Counted from the first letter of the stretch, positions 22,478-35,800 are shown. The stretch: 64,000 nucleotides of DNA from Arthrinium phaeospermum (GCA_006503535.1 QYRS01000004.1:3906001-3970000); one strand, 5' to 3'. Notes: generated by a model from the sequence alone, not told the origin. Translations and numbers: made by a program.

Positions 22478-23403
22478 TTTCGAGTTTGTTCGGGCTGTAT
22501 AGTACGCACGGATTGCAACGAGGCGCAAAGGGAGGACGAAGTAAAAATAGGTCGATGTCAAAACGGAAGATGCATGTCTCATCCAGCCCCAGCCGAAGGG
22601 AACGGTGAGATTTCCTGACGCTTTATAGACGAGGGCAGCATCGCAGGACTTGCTTATTATTGGCTTACATTCCGATCTAGTATTAGCCGGGTCCGGTGTT
22701 GGTCGTGATGACAGGAATACGAGGCTGGCTAAGGCTGCACTGTTCGATATAATGCAACCCCCAGATCCCTGCTGATCCTGCAGTTGGGTCGTAGCGCTGA
22801 TTGGGAATGGGTTGAGGGGCCTCGACCGCCCATGTGGCGTCCACTCACAGGCGTCGACGGCCTATTATTATCCTGCAGGCTTTCCCCATCGGGTAGGTGT
22901 GCCCCGGCATATGCATGGGGAACGCTACGGGCATCTTGGCCCGTCAATCAGAGGCTGGCATCTACGGTATCGCAAGTATGACTGCTTACCGTTGGTGGTT
23001 CCAACCGCTCTCAACGGGTCCGAGCCGACGTGCAAACATGATGCTTTTTCTTCAGCTCTCATGCAAAGACGCAACCCACAAAGATGTCATTGCTCTCGTG
23101 TGCTACCGTGCCGACCCGAGCCGCCGTGGGTCTATTGGTTCAATCGGGCCAGGCAAAAGGACAATTATCGATAGTCATACGGAATCTGGCCAAGCAGGCC
23201 GATAAGCCAAGACAAAGCCCACGAACACGATGTTGAGAATGGCCGGCATGACCCCGATTGCATGCTTCTCTTCAAGATAATGATTATTCCCCTAGTGCCG
23301 TGCGAGGTTGCCCTATCCGCGATGTGCATCTAAATATATCAAGTCTATTTCGGGTGCGCTGCTATGTCCCCACCGAATGGCTCGCGGCTTCCTTCCTTCT
23401 CCC
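22478..23403. other. Promoter of the secreted protein gene and 3' flank of the monooxygenase
   Basis: About 0.9 kb. No gene supported. Overlapping frames 22812-23174 and 22897-23205 have no family content. Confidence 0.5.
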
Positions 23404-24811
23404 TCACAACTTCGGTCCCCCACCCGCCGCCCTCGCCGCCTCCGCAGGCACCCTGTACCCCCAACCCGCCAACCCGATGCGCTCCCCGGGAAACGGCACC
23501 GCGTCGAGCCGGACGGCCCGGCTCACCATGGGACTGATCAGCACGTCCGCCGCGCGCAGCGCGTCCAGCGGCGGCCCCCCTCGCGCGTCCAGCCCGCGAG
23601 CTCGTCGCGCGCCATGCGCCGGTACGCCCCCATGACCCCCTGGCGCTCGGCCTGGTACGCCGCGAACGCCTGCCGGAGCTCCGCCGCGTTCGGGCTCGGC
23701 TCGTGGCGAAGTAAGGCTGTCAATTGGTTCACGAGCGACGCGGCGCCCTCGAACCCCCCGTTGGCGCCCATGCCCTGGTTCGGCAGAACCTTGTGCGCGG
23801 CGTCGCCCACCAGCACCGTGCGGCCCCAGTGCCACATGCGCACCATCCCTTCGTCGAGGTTGGCGCCGCCCGCCGCCGCGCGGGTTTGCCAGAGGTCGCG
23901 GAACGTGAGGCCGGCGGCGGCGGCGAGGCGGGTGTCGAGCCAGGGCGCGATCGCTTCGTCCGACGCGTCGATGGTCTCGTCAAAGCCCTTGCGCTCGCGG
24001 CGGGGCTTGTTCATTCGGAGGTACAAGATGAAGTGCACCTCGCGCTTCGACGTGAAGAGCTGGAGCAGTGCGCCGTCGCGGTGGAACTCGAATTGCTGCT
24101 CGAGCTCCAGACCCGAAGGAGATGTGGAAGAGCCCGGTTGATGATGAGTAGGAGGAAGAGGCGAGCGGCCGAACACGGCGCGGTAGCCGGCCGAAAAGGG
24201 AATCGCGTCGAACAGGCCCTCGGGCGCGTCGCGGCGCATCAGGTCGCGCACCGTGCTCCAGATGCCGTCGGCGCCGATGACGATGGACCCCTCCTCGCGC
24301 GTGCCGTCGGCGAAGTGGGCCGTGACGCCGCCCGCCCGCCGCTCGATGTCGACGAGCTGCTTGCCCGTCCGGACGTGCGTCTCGGGCTCGCGCAGGCTGT
24401 CGTAGAGCATCTGCCCCAGGGAGGCGCGGTCGAACATGCGGACCGGGTAGCCGTGGCTGTGTGCATCGGTTAGTCCAAATTTCCTACACATTGGAAGGAT
24501 TCTTACGCCAAGTGAATGAACCCAAAGTCGCTGTACTCCCGCACCACGTCGCCCGCCGGCCCGGCGTGGGTGATCTTGGTCAGCAGGGACGAGATGGCCT
24601 CGGTCCGGTCGAGGAGGCCGACCTGGTGCAGCAGCCGGAGCCCGTGGGGCCAGAGGAAGAGGCCAAAGGCCGTCGCGGGCGGGATGGCGCCGCGCTTCTC
24701 GCAGAGGACGTAGTCGATGCCCGTCGCCTGCAGGGCGTGGGCCAGGTACATGCCGACGGGGCCGCCGCCGATGATGATGGCCTTGAACTTGTTCTTCTTC
24801 GCGTCCGCCAT
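23404..24811 (-). CDS. FAD-dependent monooxygenase (PHBH/PaxM-like), apparent 3' frameshift
   Basis: Exons 24811-24507 and 24456 downward, joined by a 50-bp intron (GTAAGA...CACAG). The N-terminus has the FAD Rossmann motif IIIGGGPVG. Next come the DG motif (GADGIWSTVRD) and the GD motif (VLVGDAAHKVLPNQGMGANGG). These are the three signatures of class A flavoprotein hydroxylases that use NAD(P)H and O2. The exon 1 frame reaches a stop at 23538 (407 residues), but homology-like sequence continues in another frame to a stop at 23404 (PMVSRAVRLDAVPFPGERIG). One base appears missing near 23575-23605, next to a run of six C. No GT-AG intron can bridge the switch. It is either an assembly error or a C-terminally altered allele. 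The substrate is unknown; such enzymes often act in secondary metabolism. Confidence 0.85.
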
Positions 24812-27551
24812 TGTTTCGATCTCCTCTGGTGGATTAGTCGATCAACGTGCACTGGTTGTTCAAGGAATGAATCACAATGATGAAAATTTATTTACGCAGC
24901 GAAATAGAAATGGAAAGGCGCCATGGTTGAGAAGGTCCCAGTGAGCTGGCTAATCGAAAGCTGGAATGGTATCTTGCATTCAATCAGCCCATCTACACGA
25001 ACTGCACAGCAAGCACTACAGACAGCTCGCCCGTCGCGCATTAGCCCTAGCAAGGAATCGAGGAAGAAACACAGCAAAGCGGCACGCGATGTGGGTGTTG
25101 GTACGCGAACGCAGGTGAGATTTTAGGCGACCAAGCGCACGCAAGGGATGACAGCTCAACACGTTAATTACGAGATAATCAGCACCACTGCGTTGGTGTG
25201 CGACTGGCTGCCCGTTGGCATGGTTTATGAGATGCTCGTTCTTTCCCCCCGCAATGAGGCGCCGATTTAGTCGCTAATTGAATGCGATGAGGATGCGAAC
25301 CTGATCTTATCCGTACTCCGTGATGAATGCTTGGAGTAGATACAACAGACGGCGTGTAAGTGGAGGTTCAGAACCCCCGGGCGATTATTACTCCAATTCC
25401 AGCCAGGAAATTTGATGATTAGGGGGCAGTGTCAGCGCCCCCAAGCAATAGGAAAAACGGTTGCTCCCCACAGCTCTTGCGCTTCCTCCCAACACCAAGT
25501 GAGTAAGAGTTTTGAACGCTCTCCTTCTGTCTCGTCCGTAGCAAATCTGAATATCATTCAAGAAAAACCCCGGAACGGAGCTCACTCCGTCCCACGTCGA
25601 ACACGGGCGCCTCTGCTACTGCACGGCGCATACGGTGCACATTGGCGCAACGGACAATCCCCGACATGACGTACATGGGAGTGGCACACGCCGTACTTCC
25701 CCAATTGATCAAACCCCATCATCCCAGGTCATCATCCTTATTAATTGCCGAGCGCATGAAGAGCTTTTGACAACCGCCCTCCCGCTGCAATTGAATCGAA
25801 CGGTTACCTTACCAGAAAATGATCCCACCCGCGATTCATGCGACAACCCAGGTCCTAGGCAGCTCCCAAAAGCCGACCGCAGCAGTGCAGTGCAGCATGG
25901 CAGAAGCAGGGCCCTTCCCTGACCAGAAGCCCTGGCACCCTGACACCCTGCCAAGGCTCCCGTGAACGGTTTCCCTCGCACCCCTCGCCCTGTCGTGTCC
26001 TGTCCTGTCCTGTCCCCCGTCTCATCATCATTGCCCGAACAGGAAAGCCGGACGAATCGAAAGCAGAAACCAGGTTTTCCCGTCGAAAGTCGCTTGGCCC
26101 GGCCCAAGGGAAAGGGGCGCGCCTAACACAATACTAATGTTTTGGCAGAACGTTTGAAAAGTTTCGAGGTGGGGATGCATTCGGCGGCTTTTCTTCTGCT
26201 AAACGTCGCTAAACTTGCGTGTGTGTCATCCGACGTTGTCGCGTCGCTGTCGCTGTCGCTTGAGCTGTCGTTACGTACCCCCATCCCTATTTTTGTTCAT
26301 TCGCTCCGAAAATGGCAACCCATGCGCATTCGGTACTTACCTAATGTACCGCCCGCCACCTGCTGCCGCAGCCGGCCACTGGTTTGATGTGCGAATTATA
26401 TGCATACAATCCCGGCCGGACATCAGACGTGGCGGGCGGGCAGATCTGAAACAAAAGCGCCCGTGGCGTTTGATGTATAATAGCACGACCGAGCAATCGA
26501 GCAAGAAAGAGCGACAAACGATCATCGTGCCAAGGAATCGAATGATGGATGGCAGCCCACCAAAAGCTCAAACCGCAGCACACCAAGTTTGGAAACACAC
26601 GTCCATCGCTTGTATGATGTGTGTGGATTAGCGGTGGTCGGCAGGACAGAACGACAGGACCCCGAACACACCGCATGCCCGACAAGAGAGAGCGACATTG
26701 CAATTTGTTAGGCTCCGTGGAGAGTGCCACTCAGTATGGATGGATGATGGGAAAGGGGGTTTGGTTGCTTGGTTCATTTCCCCAAATGCCAAGTTCCGAG
26801 CCAAGTCGAGTCAACCTGCCCGGGGCGCTAAAGCTGCACAATGCCCACCGCACAGCAGATGAGAGATGCAGCAGCGAGATTCTCTCGCGCCCTGCATTTT
26901 GCTTGTTTTATGGGGACCAGGGTATGTGTTGGAGATGAGGTCTCGGCGGCCGTAAGGGTGATTTGTTGGCTCGTTCCTTTCAGTGAGCCATGGGAGGAGG
27001 GAGATTGCGCTTATGCGTGCACACATGTTGATTTCACTCATTACAGTAGACGATGCCAATTATGGTCATGATGCTGATGATGATGATGATGCATTTAACA
27101 GATTAGAGTACAATATGAAAATAAAACAGTTAGTCTATACGCTATGCAACCACTTTCTATGACCCGCCGCCAGTCTCCCGCAAATGCAATCAGAGGGGGA
27201 AAAACACGATGCATGATTCGTCCATCTCTCTTTCTATCGATTTCTCTCGCTTTGATGATATATCTCTATAGTCGAAGCCGTCGAAGAAGAATCAATGACA
27301 AAAAGGCGATTTCCCAATCCTGCTGGTATTTCCCGGTGATGATGTTACTTTGGTTGGACACTGACTTGTAAAATTCGATCTCTCTTCATCTCTCTCCCTT
27401 ACTCTCTATTCGACATCCATAGATTTGACTTCCGAAATATACACACGCAAACAAGATATATGAAATTCAAACACTTGGCGCCCCCTTCTCGTTATCGTGA
27501 CAGGTAGTAACCACCAACACCCTTGTATTTTACCCAAGCAAAGCAGACATC
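24812..27551. other. Long intergenic region, no gene supported
   Basis: About 2.7 kb between two reverse genes. It contains a TGTCCTGTCC short tandem repeat (about 25994-26013) and a GATGATGATG run (about 27073-27088). Open frames are short and contradictory on the two strands. The part next to 24811 should be the monooxygenase promoter. Confidence 0.5.
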
Positions 27552-28615
27552 TTAGTTGCCCATGCGGAGAGCACGGAGGATGTCACGCTTCTGCTGCTTG
27601 TTGTTGCGGTTGGCACCACCGAAGTTGCCGTTGCCGAAGCCGCCAGCGTTGCCGCCACGGTTGCCACCACGGTTGCCACCGTTGTTGTTGTTGTTGTTGG
27701 CAGGGGCAGTGGCGGCAGTGCCGAGCTCGACGGGGACGGTCTGGGTGGGGAAGCTGCCGGTGGAGACGGGGGCGAGCATGGCCTTGACAGCCTTGTCGGC
27801 AGCCTGGGCCTCAGCAGTGCCGGCGTTCTGGTTGGCGGCAACGGCGTCGTTGAAGTCCTTCTTGTCCTGGGCGAGCTGGGCAGAGACGGCAGCGATGTTG
27901 GACTTGGTGGGGATGGTCTTGGCGTTGTTGGTCTGGGCGTTCTTGCCAGTCTGCTTGACGGGGAAGCAGCCACCGAAGGGACCGGCCTGAGCGTTGTTGC
28001 GGCAGCGGACAGTGCAGATGTTACCGGTGGAGGCTGTGGGCGCAATGTTAGAAAATGAGGCCATTCAAACGAAGTCGAGGATTGTTATGGTTACTTACCA
28101 CCAGTGCAGTCGAACTTCTGGGGCATGATGACAGTCATCTCAAAGTCCTTGAACTTCTCCTGAGAGAAGCCGTTGGCGCCAGGAACGTTGTTCTGGACCG
28201 TCAGGTTCTGAGTGATGATACCAGTGTTGCCCTGCTCAATGAGGTCGCAGGCGTAGGGGCCGGCACCGTCGGCGTTGACCTGGTGGAGGGTGACGGTGAG
28301 CTTCTCACCGGGGCCAGCCTCCGTCACGGCGCCGGCGGCAATGGCGTTCTCGGTGTTCTCGCCAATGTCGATGTTGCCGATGATCTCGTTGCGGCCACAC
28401 TCGTTGACAATGTTGTCCTTGATCTCGGCATCACGGATGATGGTCGAGTCCTGCTGGCAGGGGTTGATGGTTGTGCAGTTACGCGCAATGTTGGGGTCAA
28501 CACCGAGACCGGTCGAGGCGGGCGAGCCAGCCTTGCCCTGGATCTTGAGGAGCTGGGAGTGGGCCTGGGCCACAGCCACGAGGGCGGCCAGCGAGAGCAT
28601 CTTGAGGGAAGACAT
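27552..28615 (-). CDS. Egh16-like secreted protein (MAS1/CAS1-type appressorium protein family)
   Basis: Exons 28615-28099 and 28033-27552 (intron 65 bp, GTAAGT...CACAG), giving 332 residues. A signal peptide (MSSLKMLSLAALVAVAQAHS) precedes the Egh16-like domain. Family blocks are GLGVDPNIARNCTTINPCQQDSTIIRD (first part), NADGAGPYACDLI and, across the splice, FDCTGGASTGNICTVRCRN. Cysteines are spaced as in Magnaporthe MAS1/MAS3 and Colletotrichum CAS1, which are expressed during appressorium formation. The C-terminus is low-complexity Asn/Gly with NRGG repeats, then QQKR and a final DILRALRMGN. An extracellular location is expected. The name does not prove virulence, since saprotrophs also carry the family. 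A TATATAG element lies about 250 bp upstream. Confidence 0.92.
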
Positions 28616-31343
28616 CTTGATTTGTGTGTTGGAAATATAAAGCGGAAGGAGTGTCCGGCACCGGGAATAATCGAAAAAAGAGGGACGGAACGGTTAAGTG
28701 AATACAAGCTAGTAGCAGCGTAAGTATGTAAAAGAAAGAATAGAAGGTAGACGAGGCTAATCCACAGGATTGCACAAGGACAGAAGTAAACTGCTAAGAG
28801 GATGAAGAGAATCGGCGTGGAGAACAGAAGACAAAACTGACGATGGTGGTAAGGCATGACCAGCTATATACGCGTTGCTCGCAAGTTCTCACGAGCTGTC
28901 GGGTTTCAGAGCGGGACCACAATAGTTGCTGGGTGGCTAGTCGAGACAGGATGCCGAGCCTCTGGCGGGTAGCGGCGTGGAGACCAACAGCGTCCAGGGC
29001 CGCTGGAAGTGTGCTCCCAATCAAACACGACCATCTCCAACAGTTCCCGTCGCATGGAGGTGGGTTCGCCCATGGAGTCGCAGGGGGGGTCGGCCGAAGA
29101 TGAACAAAGTGTAATCCAAGCATATTCGAGCTGCAGCCAATCAAGACTCAGGCTAGACAGAGGCAGTTCCCATGACACAATACGCCATTGGTGGGATGGC
29201 CCCCCCATGGCAGCTAGGGTTGGATTAGCCGACTCCACAAGGAGGCTCAAAGCCAGGAGGGACGGGCATGCAGGGGGGGGACATGGCTGCTGGGCGCGGT
29301 CGGCAGTAGAACAGCAAGCGGAACCGTCACAAGGAGGTTAATTCTTTGGGAAATTTCGCACCCTGAGGCCCCCCAGCATCATCTCTCGTCCGAAGTGGCA
29401 AGTGGACGGGACGGGCTACACGGGCTACACGGGCATTGCTCAACGGGCGCGCGACAGGGGAGGAGAAAAAGAAGGAAGAAGGCCGAAGGGAGAGAGGCTC
29501 GAGAGGTAGCACTGGTCCTCAATCTGGTTCAGGTCGGGCCTTGTACGCCGGGATCTGAGGCAGCAGCCAAGCGAGGGCATGTGGAGCCGAAGATGGTTCT
29601 CGACGGTTGGGCAGGGGCAGGAGACAGGCCTATAGTTGACATTGGGGATTTCTTAAAATGAAGCTGGGCCAAGCGGCGGTCGGGCGGCACAGCACCGAAC
29701 CCAGTGGGTGGTGCAGAAGGTGGTGCAGAAGGTGGGCGGTAGGCGGCGAGGCGGGCACATTGGCAGTTGGTACGGCGCCAGTACCCCCAACTTCCAAGGG
29801 GCCCCAAGGGTGTGCTTTGGACGGTGTGAGCAGAGGTCGTCTAAGGTTTCGAGTTCTGACGCAGAAGCAGTGCCGAGAAACCACCAGAGAGCAAAGCAGG
29901 AATGGCAGAGTAGCATGCCAAGTGGTCGGGGCCGTTGAACGTACGATGTGGCCCAGCTAGCCCGCTTCTGGAAGCCCGCCCACACTTAATTGGAACAACA
30001 CATCGTGGGTTGGCCGGAGCGTGCATCGCTGCTGCTACTCGCTACCGGCTTGCAACGAAATTGTTTCTGAGGGACGTCCGGAGTATCGGCGCGTTGTAAT
30101 ACAATCCAGATCGATCATCGATGATCAATATGCCTTACTCGGAATTTTGCATGTGTGTCTAAAGATGGACGATTGACGTTCAAATCGGTGGTTGTTGTTT
30201 GCTGATCTGCACTGAGATCTGTTCCTGGCAGCTCCTTCTGTTCTGTTATGTCCTGTTCGGGCATGACCGTCTGTCAATCGATTCCGTCAGTCTTGGGGTT
30301 TGCTATGAAAATGACATGCATCGGTTCAATCCAACGGTGCAGACTCGAGCGTGCCGGAACCCGATCTACGCCCTCCAGGCGACGCCCTAGTCCTAGTTGA
30401 GGAAACAATTGAGTTGTTGCCGTGTCGGGTCAGCCCGCCCTCGCCCTGCCCGCCACACCCACGTAAAAATCAAAAAGCCACCTGCCGAAGCTGCCTGCCA
30501 GACCAGACGAACAAGAGAAACAACCTTCTGGCGATGGCCCGGGAAGGGTTTGGCAGTCCAAGGCTTGCCGGAATTGGACTCAGAGATTGTGTCCAGGGAA
30601 TGAAGGGATAGACCCCTGATCGAACCCCTGCACGTCGACCCCACCGCATTGGCTCCTTGCGGCGCATCTGTCGCGCCAAGACGTTTCTTGAAATATGGGT
30701 TCGTGGATCCTCTGCCGCCCAAACGGGCTAAATCCCCTTGTTTCCCTTTTCCTTCGCTGCTCTCTTTTAAGTAACATCTCCCGACCCCTGCCGGCGCCTG
30801 CTATCCAGAAATCCTACCTTGTGATGAGAAGGGAGCCCCTTCAAACAACCAGGTCTGGGTTCGACCGGTATACGGCACCATCACCCTTTTCTTTTTCCCA
30901 TTGATGCCAATTAACCTCGTTCGATGTTCCTGGGCAACCCCGGACAATCAGCTCGCTTTCGTCCGAAGCATTCTGACTTGGTAATTATTGCCGCCGTTAT
31001 TTCCTTGGCTGCTCGTCTCGTGTTTCGAGATGTTCGCCGGCGCCTTTGACCTTGGCCATTGCCAGCCCATGAAACAACAGTCTCGTTCCTCGGCCGGAGT
31101 TGCAGCCTGCGCCATCGTTCATAACGGGAAATTCGGACGCTTGGCATCTGCCATCCCGCGAAACGTCCTCCATATTTGGTCCGATTGGGTTTTCTCGATC
31201 CCTCTGGCTGGAGTTAAAACTGGACTCTCCCAGACTTTGACAGCAACCAGGAAGAGAGAAAAACACCGAGCCTGGGCCGCCATGTCCGTTATAAAGCGGC
31301 ACATCTGCTCCTTCCATGGTGACCGTACGGTCGCTCATGGTTT
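28616..31343. other. Long intergenic region, no gene supported
   Basis: About 2.7 kb. It holds the upstream region of the Egh16-like gene and the 3' flank of the methyltransferase. Frames at 29395-29661, 29658-29960 and 30388-30700 are low-complexity or mirrored by antisense frames. No RNA gene was recognised. Confidence 0.5.
28864..28870 (-). promoter_or_regulatory. Possible TATA element of the Egh16-like gene
   Basis: The reverse strand reads CGTATATAGC about 250 bp before the ATG, leaving a plausible 5' leader of about 200 nt. This is a pattern match only. Confidence 0.35.
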
Positions 31344-32826
31344 TCAGCTGCTCTCGGGCTTCTGCCCACTCCAAAAGTGCATGAGGCCATATGCGTGCAC
31401 GCTCTCGTCCCTCATACAGCTCCTGCATTGAGCAAAGAACACTTCCATCTCTTCCTATAGTCAAGGGCTTGGTCAGAATCTGGCGCATGACGTTGGCCGA
31501 CACCGGGCAGGGTCTCTTACCTTGGACCACCCAAGCAGTGGCATCTGTATGGCTCCCATGGCAGGGAAGAACTCCTCGGCAGCTGTACGATAGTACAGTC
31601 CGACCAATCTCGTGGTCCTATAGAACTTGACTTTTAGCACCGAGCATGTCCAAACAATTGACGAAACCCCAAACAGAGCTTTACGCGACGACGGTACTGA
31701 CTTGTCTTTAGGCCATGTGCCGTATGGCAGTTTGGCGGTCCGATGTTGAATATTCACAAATCCTGCTTCGTGCAAGTAGTTTCCTCCGAACATGGCGGCG
31801 TGCGATCTCCCCCCAAGCTTGGCGAAAGCCTCAATCATCAAATCGCAGAATCTGACCAGGGGCCAATCCGAAGGTAAAGTGCCGTCATCGCAATGGACTG
31901 CACCGTCCACATCCTGCAATTCGACCCATCCACCGGGCTTCAAGTTGCTATGGGCACATGGCGTTAGCCGAGACTCCACGATTCCGGCTTTTCCCAGCAA
32001 GTATCAGGAAAGAGCCGACAGGCAGAGTAACGTACTCATATACCTGCCTCAATAACGCCACTGGCGATGATAGGATAGGCACCATATTGCGCAAGTGGAC
32101 AAAGTCGATGTTGTCGCCGTTCAACCAGGTATCCTCGACATCATCCACGAGAAACTTGACATTCGGCGGCACCCATACTGGCTGTATGGGGCTTAGATCC
32201 AGCCCCGTGACCTCGGCACTTGGGAACAAATCGCCCACTGTAGGAAGTTGAGTCTGTCAATGTCGGGGTTTTGGGTGTCGCGGAGACGTGCAGACGAGTT
32301 GGCCGCAAGAAACAGGGCTTCAAGTTGCCTGCTTACCTTCAATGGCCCAGATTCCGGTTCCGGTTCCCAAGTCCACGATCTTCTGTGGGTTTTCATCGAT
32401 TGGCGCGTAGAATAGTTTGCCGTTTGTTACCTCCATCATCATCGCATGCAGCATGTCTTCCCGATTCTGTTCTGTTTCGTCATTTGGTATGGGGTACCGT
32501 CCATGTCGATACTATCCAGCACAGCACACAAGTCAGATTCAACCCTCCCGCAACCGCGTCTGTTTCGCCTCGAAAGTACGTGCCTTGTGATAGCGTCGCC
32601 CGTTCCGGTAGCTGTGGCCGTAAACACTAGATCCGACAGAGGTAGTGTCGTCAAGCGACTCTACATCGAAATCGCTCGGCTCGAATTCGTCTTCGTCTTC
32701 GATGGTGCTGGGCGAGCCGGGGGCTATGGACGACTCGGCGGTATCTGACGGTTCGGACCACGACGCATTTGTTGGTAACGAAACCGTTGAATGGTTGGAA
32801 ATATCATCTATATCATTGCACGCCAT
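31344..32826 (-). CDS. LaeA-like SAM-dependent methyltransferase
   Basis: Six exons rebuilt on the reverse strand: 32826-32584, 32511-32337, 32237-32036, 31947-31702, 31617-31521 and 31454-31344, giving 357 residues in phase throughout. Intron 1 is GC-AG (AAG then GCACGT...GATAG); using it yields RRYHKYRHGRYPIPNDETE, the exact family pattern. Other introns are GT-AG, 66-99 bp. The N-terminus is acidic and disordered (DEDEFEPSDFD), then TSVGSSVYGHSYRNGRRYH. SAM motif I is VDLGTGTGIWAIE (about residues 127-139). Next come VTGLDLSPIQPVWVPPN, VYDNLKPGGWVE and, at the end, SVHAYGLMHFWSGQKP. The family contains LaeA and many cluster-associated enzymes. This copy is more likely a metabolic or accessory methyltransferase than the global regulator. 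It faces the P450 gene across a 3-kb divergent spacer. Confidence 0.92.
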
Positions 32827-35800
32827 TTGAAGGAATTAGACATTGCGCAATGCTGGATCTCTCTCGGGGAACGTAGCAAACAAATGACAATTCGGGGTTG
32901 CTAGTGTGGAATGTACAGCTGGGGTCAAACTGGGGACGGGGTAGGCCTGTAGTGGTGGCGGGGCAAATCGATCAATCGACAAGCGTGCCGGCATTGCCCA
33001 TCCCAGCGCAGGTGGGAAGGGCGCTTGCTATTTGAGGATACACACCTTTGCCGTCTCCCATGGTGAGAAAGAGAGCCGCCGCTGCGGTCCGGACTTGAGC
33101 AACGAGAGCGGAGGGTGGTGATGCGACAGATGCGATGAGTTGTCCTTGTACTGGCACACTATCCTCATGTGCCACAGCTTCGAGCTTCATGGTGGGAAGA
33201 AGAGAAGCAGCAGGGCTAGTCATGGCATGGTTCATATGTAAGTAAGATGTAGGTAATACGTAGTACGTACTAGTGGTGGATGGGGGGGGGTTATCTGCCG
33301 TCCCCGCGGTCGACACGACTGGATCGGCTACCTGGTTAGTTGGAGCAGACGCTACGGCCAGCCTCGGGAACTTTGGGGACGGAAAAAGCAAAGAGGAAGG
33401 AAGACTGACTGCCGAGCCAAGATGGTATCGGGTGGCAGGTAGGTTAGATGAGTTGACTTACATATTCAGCTGCTTCCCACGCAAAACCCTAATTTCTCAG
33501 GCTCGCCAATCGTCCCAACGTCAGAGGCAAACCATCCCAGATGCAGCTGCTGCCAATGTAAAACCAAGCGAGGGATGAGACAAACCCCGCCGTGCAACTC
33601 TGGAGAGCAAACACTGCTCACACCGCAGACATCGTCACGATACACAAATGCTGCATAAGCTGCAACTACCCGGCTTTGGGCCTCAGTGATGGGTTTCACG
33701 ATGCTCTGGAGCATGGCAGTGACGCTTGCCACGCCCATAATGTTTGGTATCAGTAGATAGCGAGCGGCCCCGGTGGCGGCCTGAGCATGAAAACTAACTG
33801 ACGGCTTATTGCATCGCGGATATGCCGAGACGCGTGGCTAAACCAATAGCAAGCCATGGCCGCTGCTCGCCTGGGAGGGATCGGATAGTGTCTGTCAGGT
33901 GCCCAAAAAGCAACCCACCGGCTGGAAAACTTTGTGTCGCTCGTCAGATATTGAGGGACCGGCCGGCGACGAGTAACGACATGTCAGCTTCGATAGTGCA
34001 GCCGCCGGACTCCCACGGAACATGGCCTGCGCAAAGATGGAGCGGCAAGCCGTTGAAGAAACAACGCGGTGGCGTATGCAGGTCTAAGACGCCGAGATTC
34101 TGTTGAGAGACGCATTGCCAATAGGGTTTAATAAACCAGATACGTGGCAATGTGCTGTCTCTGAAAAAGCAGCAGTCTTGGTCTCAGGTCGTCATAAGCA
34201 CAGACTCGCAGGTCAAGCTGAGGGTGATGGAGACGCAAGCAATCCGAGCTTCACCCGGCTGTACGGGTACGGGGTATGAGCGTCCCTCACATAACATTGG
34301 GAAGGAACCAATATCGGGACACTGAGGTCGGGAAGAGCAAAAAGTTAGATGGGCAGCCGGCGATATTTGCATCAATTGATTGATCTCCCTTCCTTCCCCG
34401 GTTTATTGCTTGCTCTCCAGCCTATGGGGGTCGGCGGGCAGGCGGGGGCATGGGGGATCTGGTGGTGTGGTGCGGGAGTGCGGGGATGCCTGGTCCAACA
34501 GCTGGGTTTAGGCTGAGGCCACTGGATTGGGTCAGCACGGAAAGCGCATTTCCAACAAACCACGCACCAACACCAACTCACTTATGCATGCATCCCAATC
34601 CTTCCACTCGGGATCAGCATCAAATGAATGGCGTCCCAGCCCAGCATTCATTGGACAATCCTTGGGTAGGTCTCTTCATGATGCAGTAGGTACATGTCAA
34701 TTGATGCAATACCAGCATCGTTATGCATGCCCATCCCACTTTATCCTCACTGAACGGGTCCATCTATGTAGGCGGATAGGCAGATAGGCAGACCGGCAGA
34801 CCGACACAATATGACATAGGTTTGATTAGTCGTTGTTGTTTTGATTGATTGGGTGATAGGAATCAATTAGAAGGCCAGGTGTGTGGTCGATCTAAGAATA
34901 AACCTACCTACATGGCTAACTTACATGTCGGTCATCTTAGCTCCTTCCCATTTGACTCTTCCCGCCCTGTTGGCCATTCCACTGGAGTAATTGACGCTGC
35001 TTCCATCCTTGACACATCTATCGCATCGCATGCTCACTCTCCTTTGACGCGGACTTTAGATCCTGCCCGACGTGTGAACATTCAATTGGATCCTCCGAAA
35101 AGTCCAAAATCCCTCCGGATCTTTCTGATATACCCCGCCCTCGCCGCATAGATCAACAATCAATATTTCACTCGAGGGGTATCGACGAAGCTGATGACAG
35201 TGCAACTACACCAGGCTTCATTCACCCCGCGGCGCTTGCTCACATCACCCATACCTGCCTCTCTCACTCATACGCCGCAGCCACCATCTGCCACACACCG
35301 AACGCACATACCTGACAGGCAAGAATGCCGGTTACTGTTATCACTTTTATTTGCTCTCGCGGACGCCGGTCGGTGTAACAGATATGCTTGGCCCTCTGTG
35401 ACCACACACCCTCACTCCTCTCCCCCTTACATCCCTACGGCGCTGCCTTTTCTCTACATCTTCAGTCATCGCACGTTCTCTTGAGTTGGGTTGACTGGTC
35501 AGTGTCTGGACCTTGTGTCCAACTCATACACCTGGGGGTTGTTTGTTTCCTGCGATTCGCTCTGCTTGTTTTTCTTTATAACCTGCTTGAAAGAGGCATT
35601 TCCTCGTTTGCATTCAATATCAGATCGTACCTGCCCTATCCCTTCAATCCTCCAATGTACATAGACTTTCCGGCTTCCATGGTTTCACTCTAGCACAACC
35701 TCAGACCTGCATCTACGCACTCCGGTTCGTTACCAACAGCCTGGTACTGCTGCATCCGCCAGCCCGGCCAACTCTTATTGTTTCCACGGCACCGCAGTCC

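Noticed and set aside
24812..27551. Possible hidden gene in the long spacer before the Egh16-like gene
   Set aside because: Frames are short, contradictory between strands and interrupted by simple repeats; no conserved motif was found on either strand.
32972..33738. Reverse frames with an MLQSIVKPIT stretch resembling a piece of an MFS siderophore transporter
   Set aside because: The likeness covers a dozen residues only, no membrane helices follow, and no splice path links the frames.
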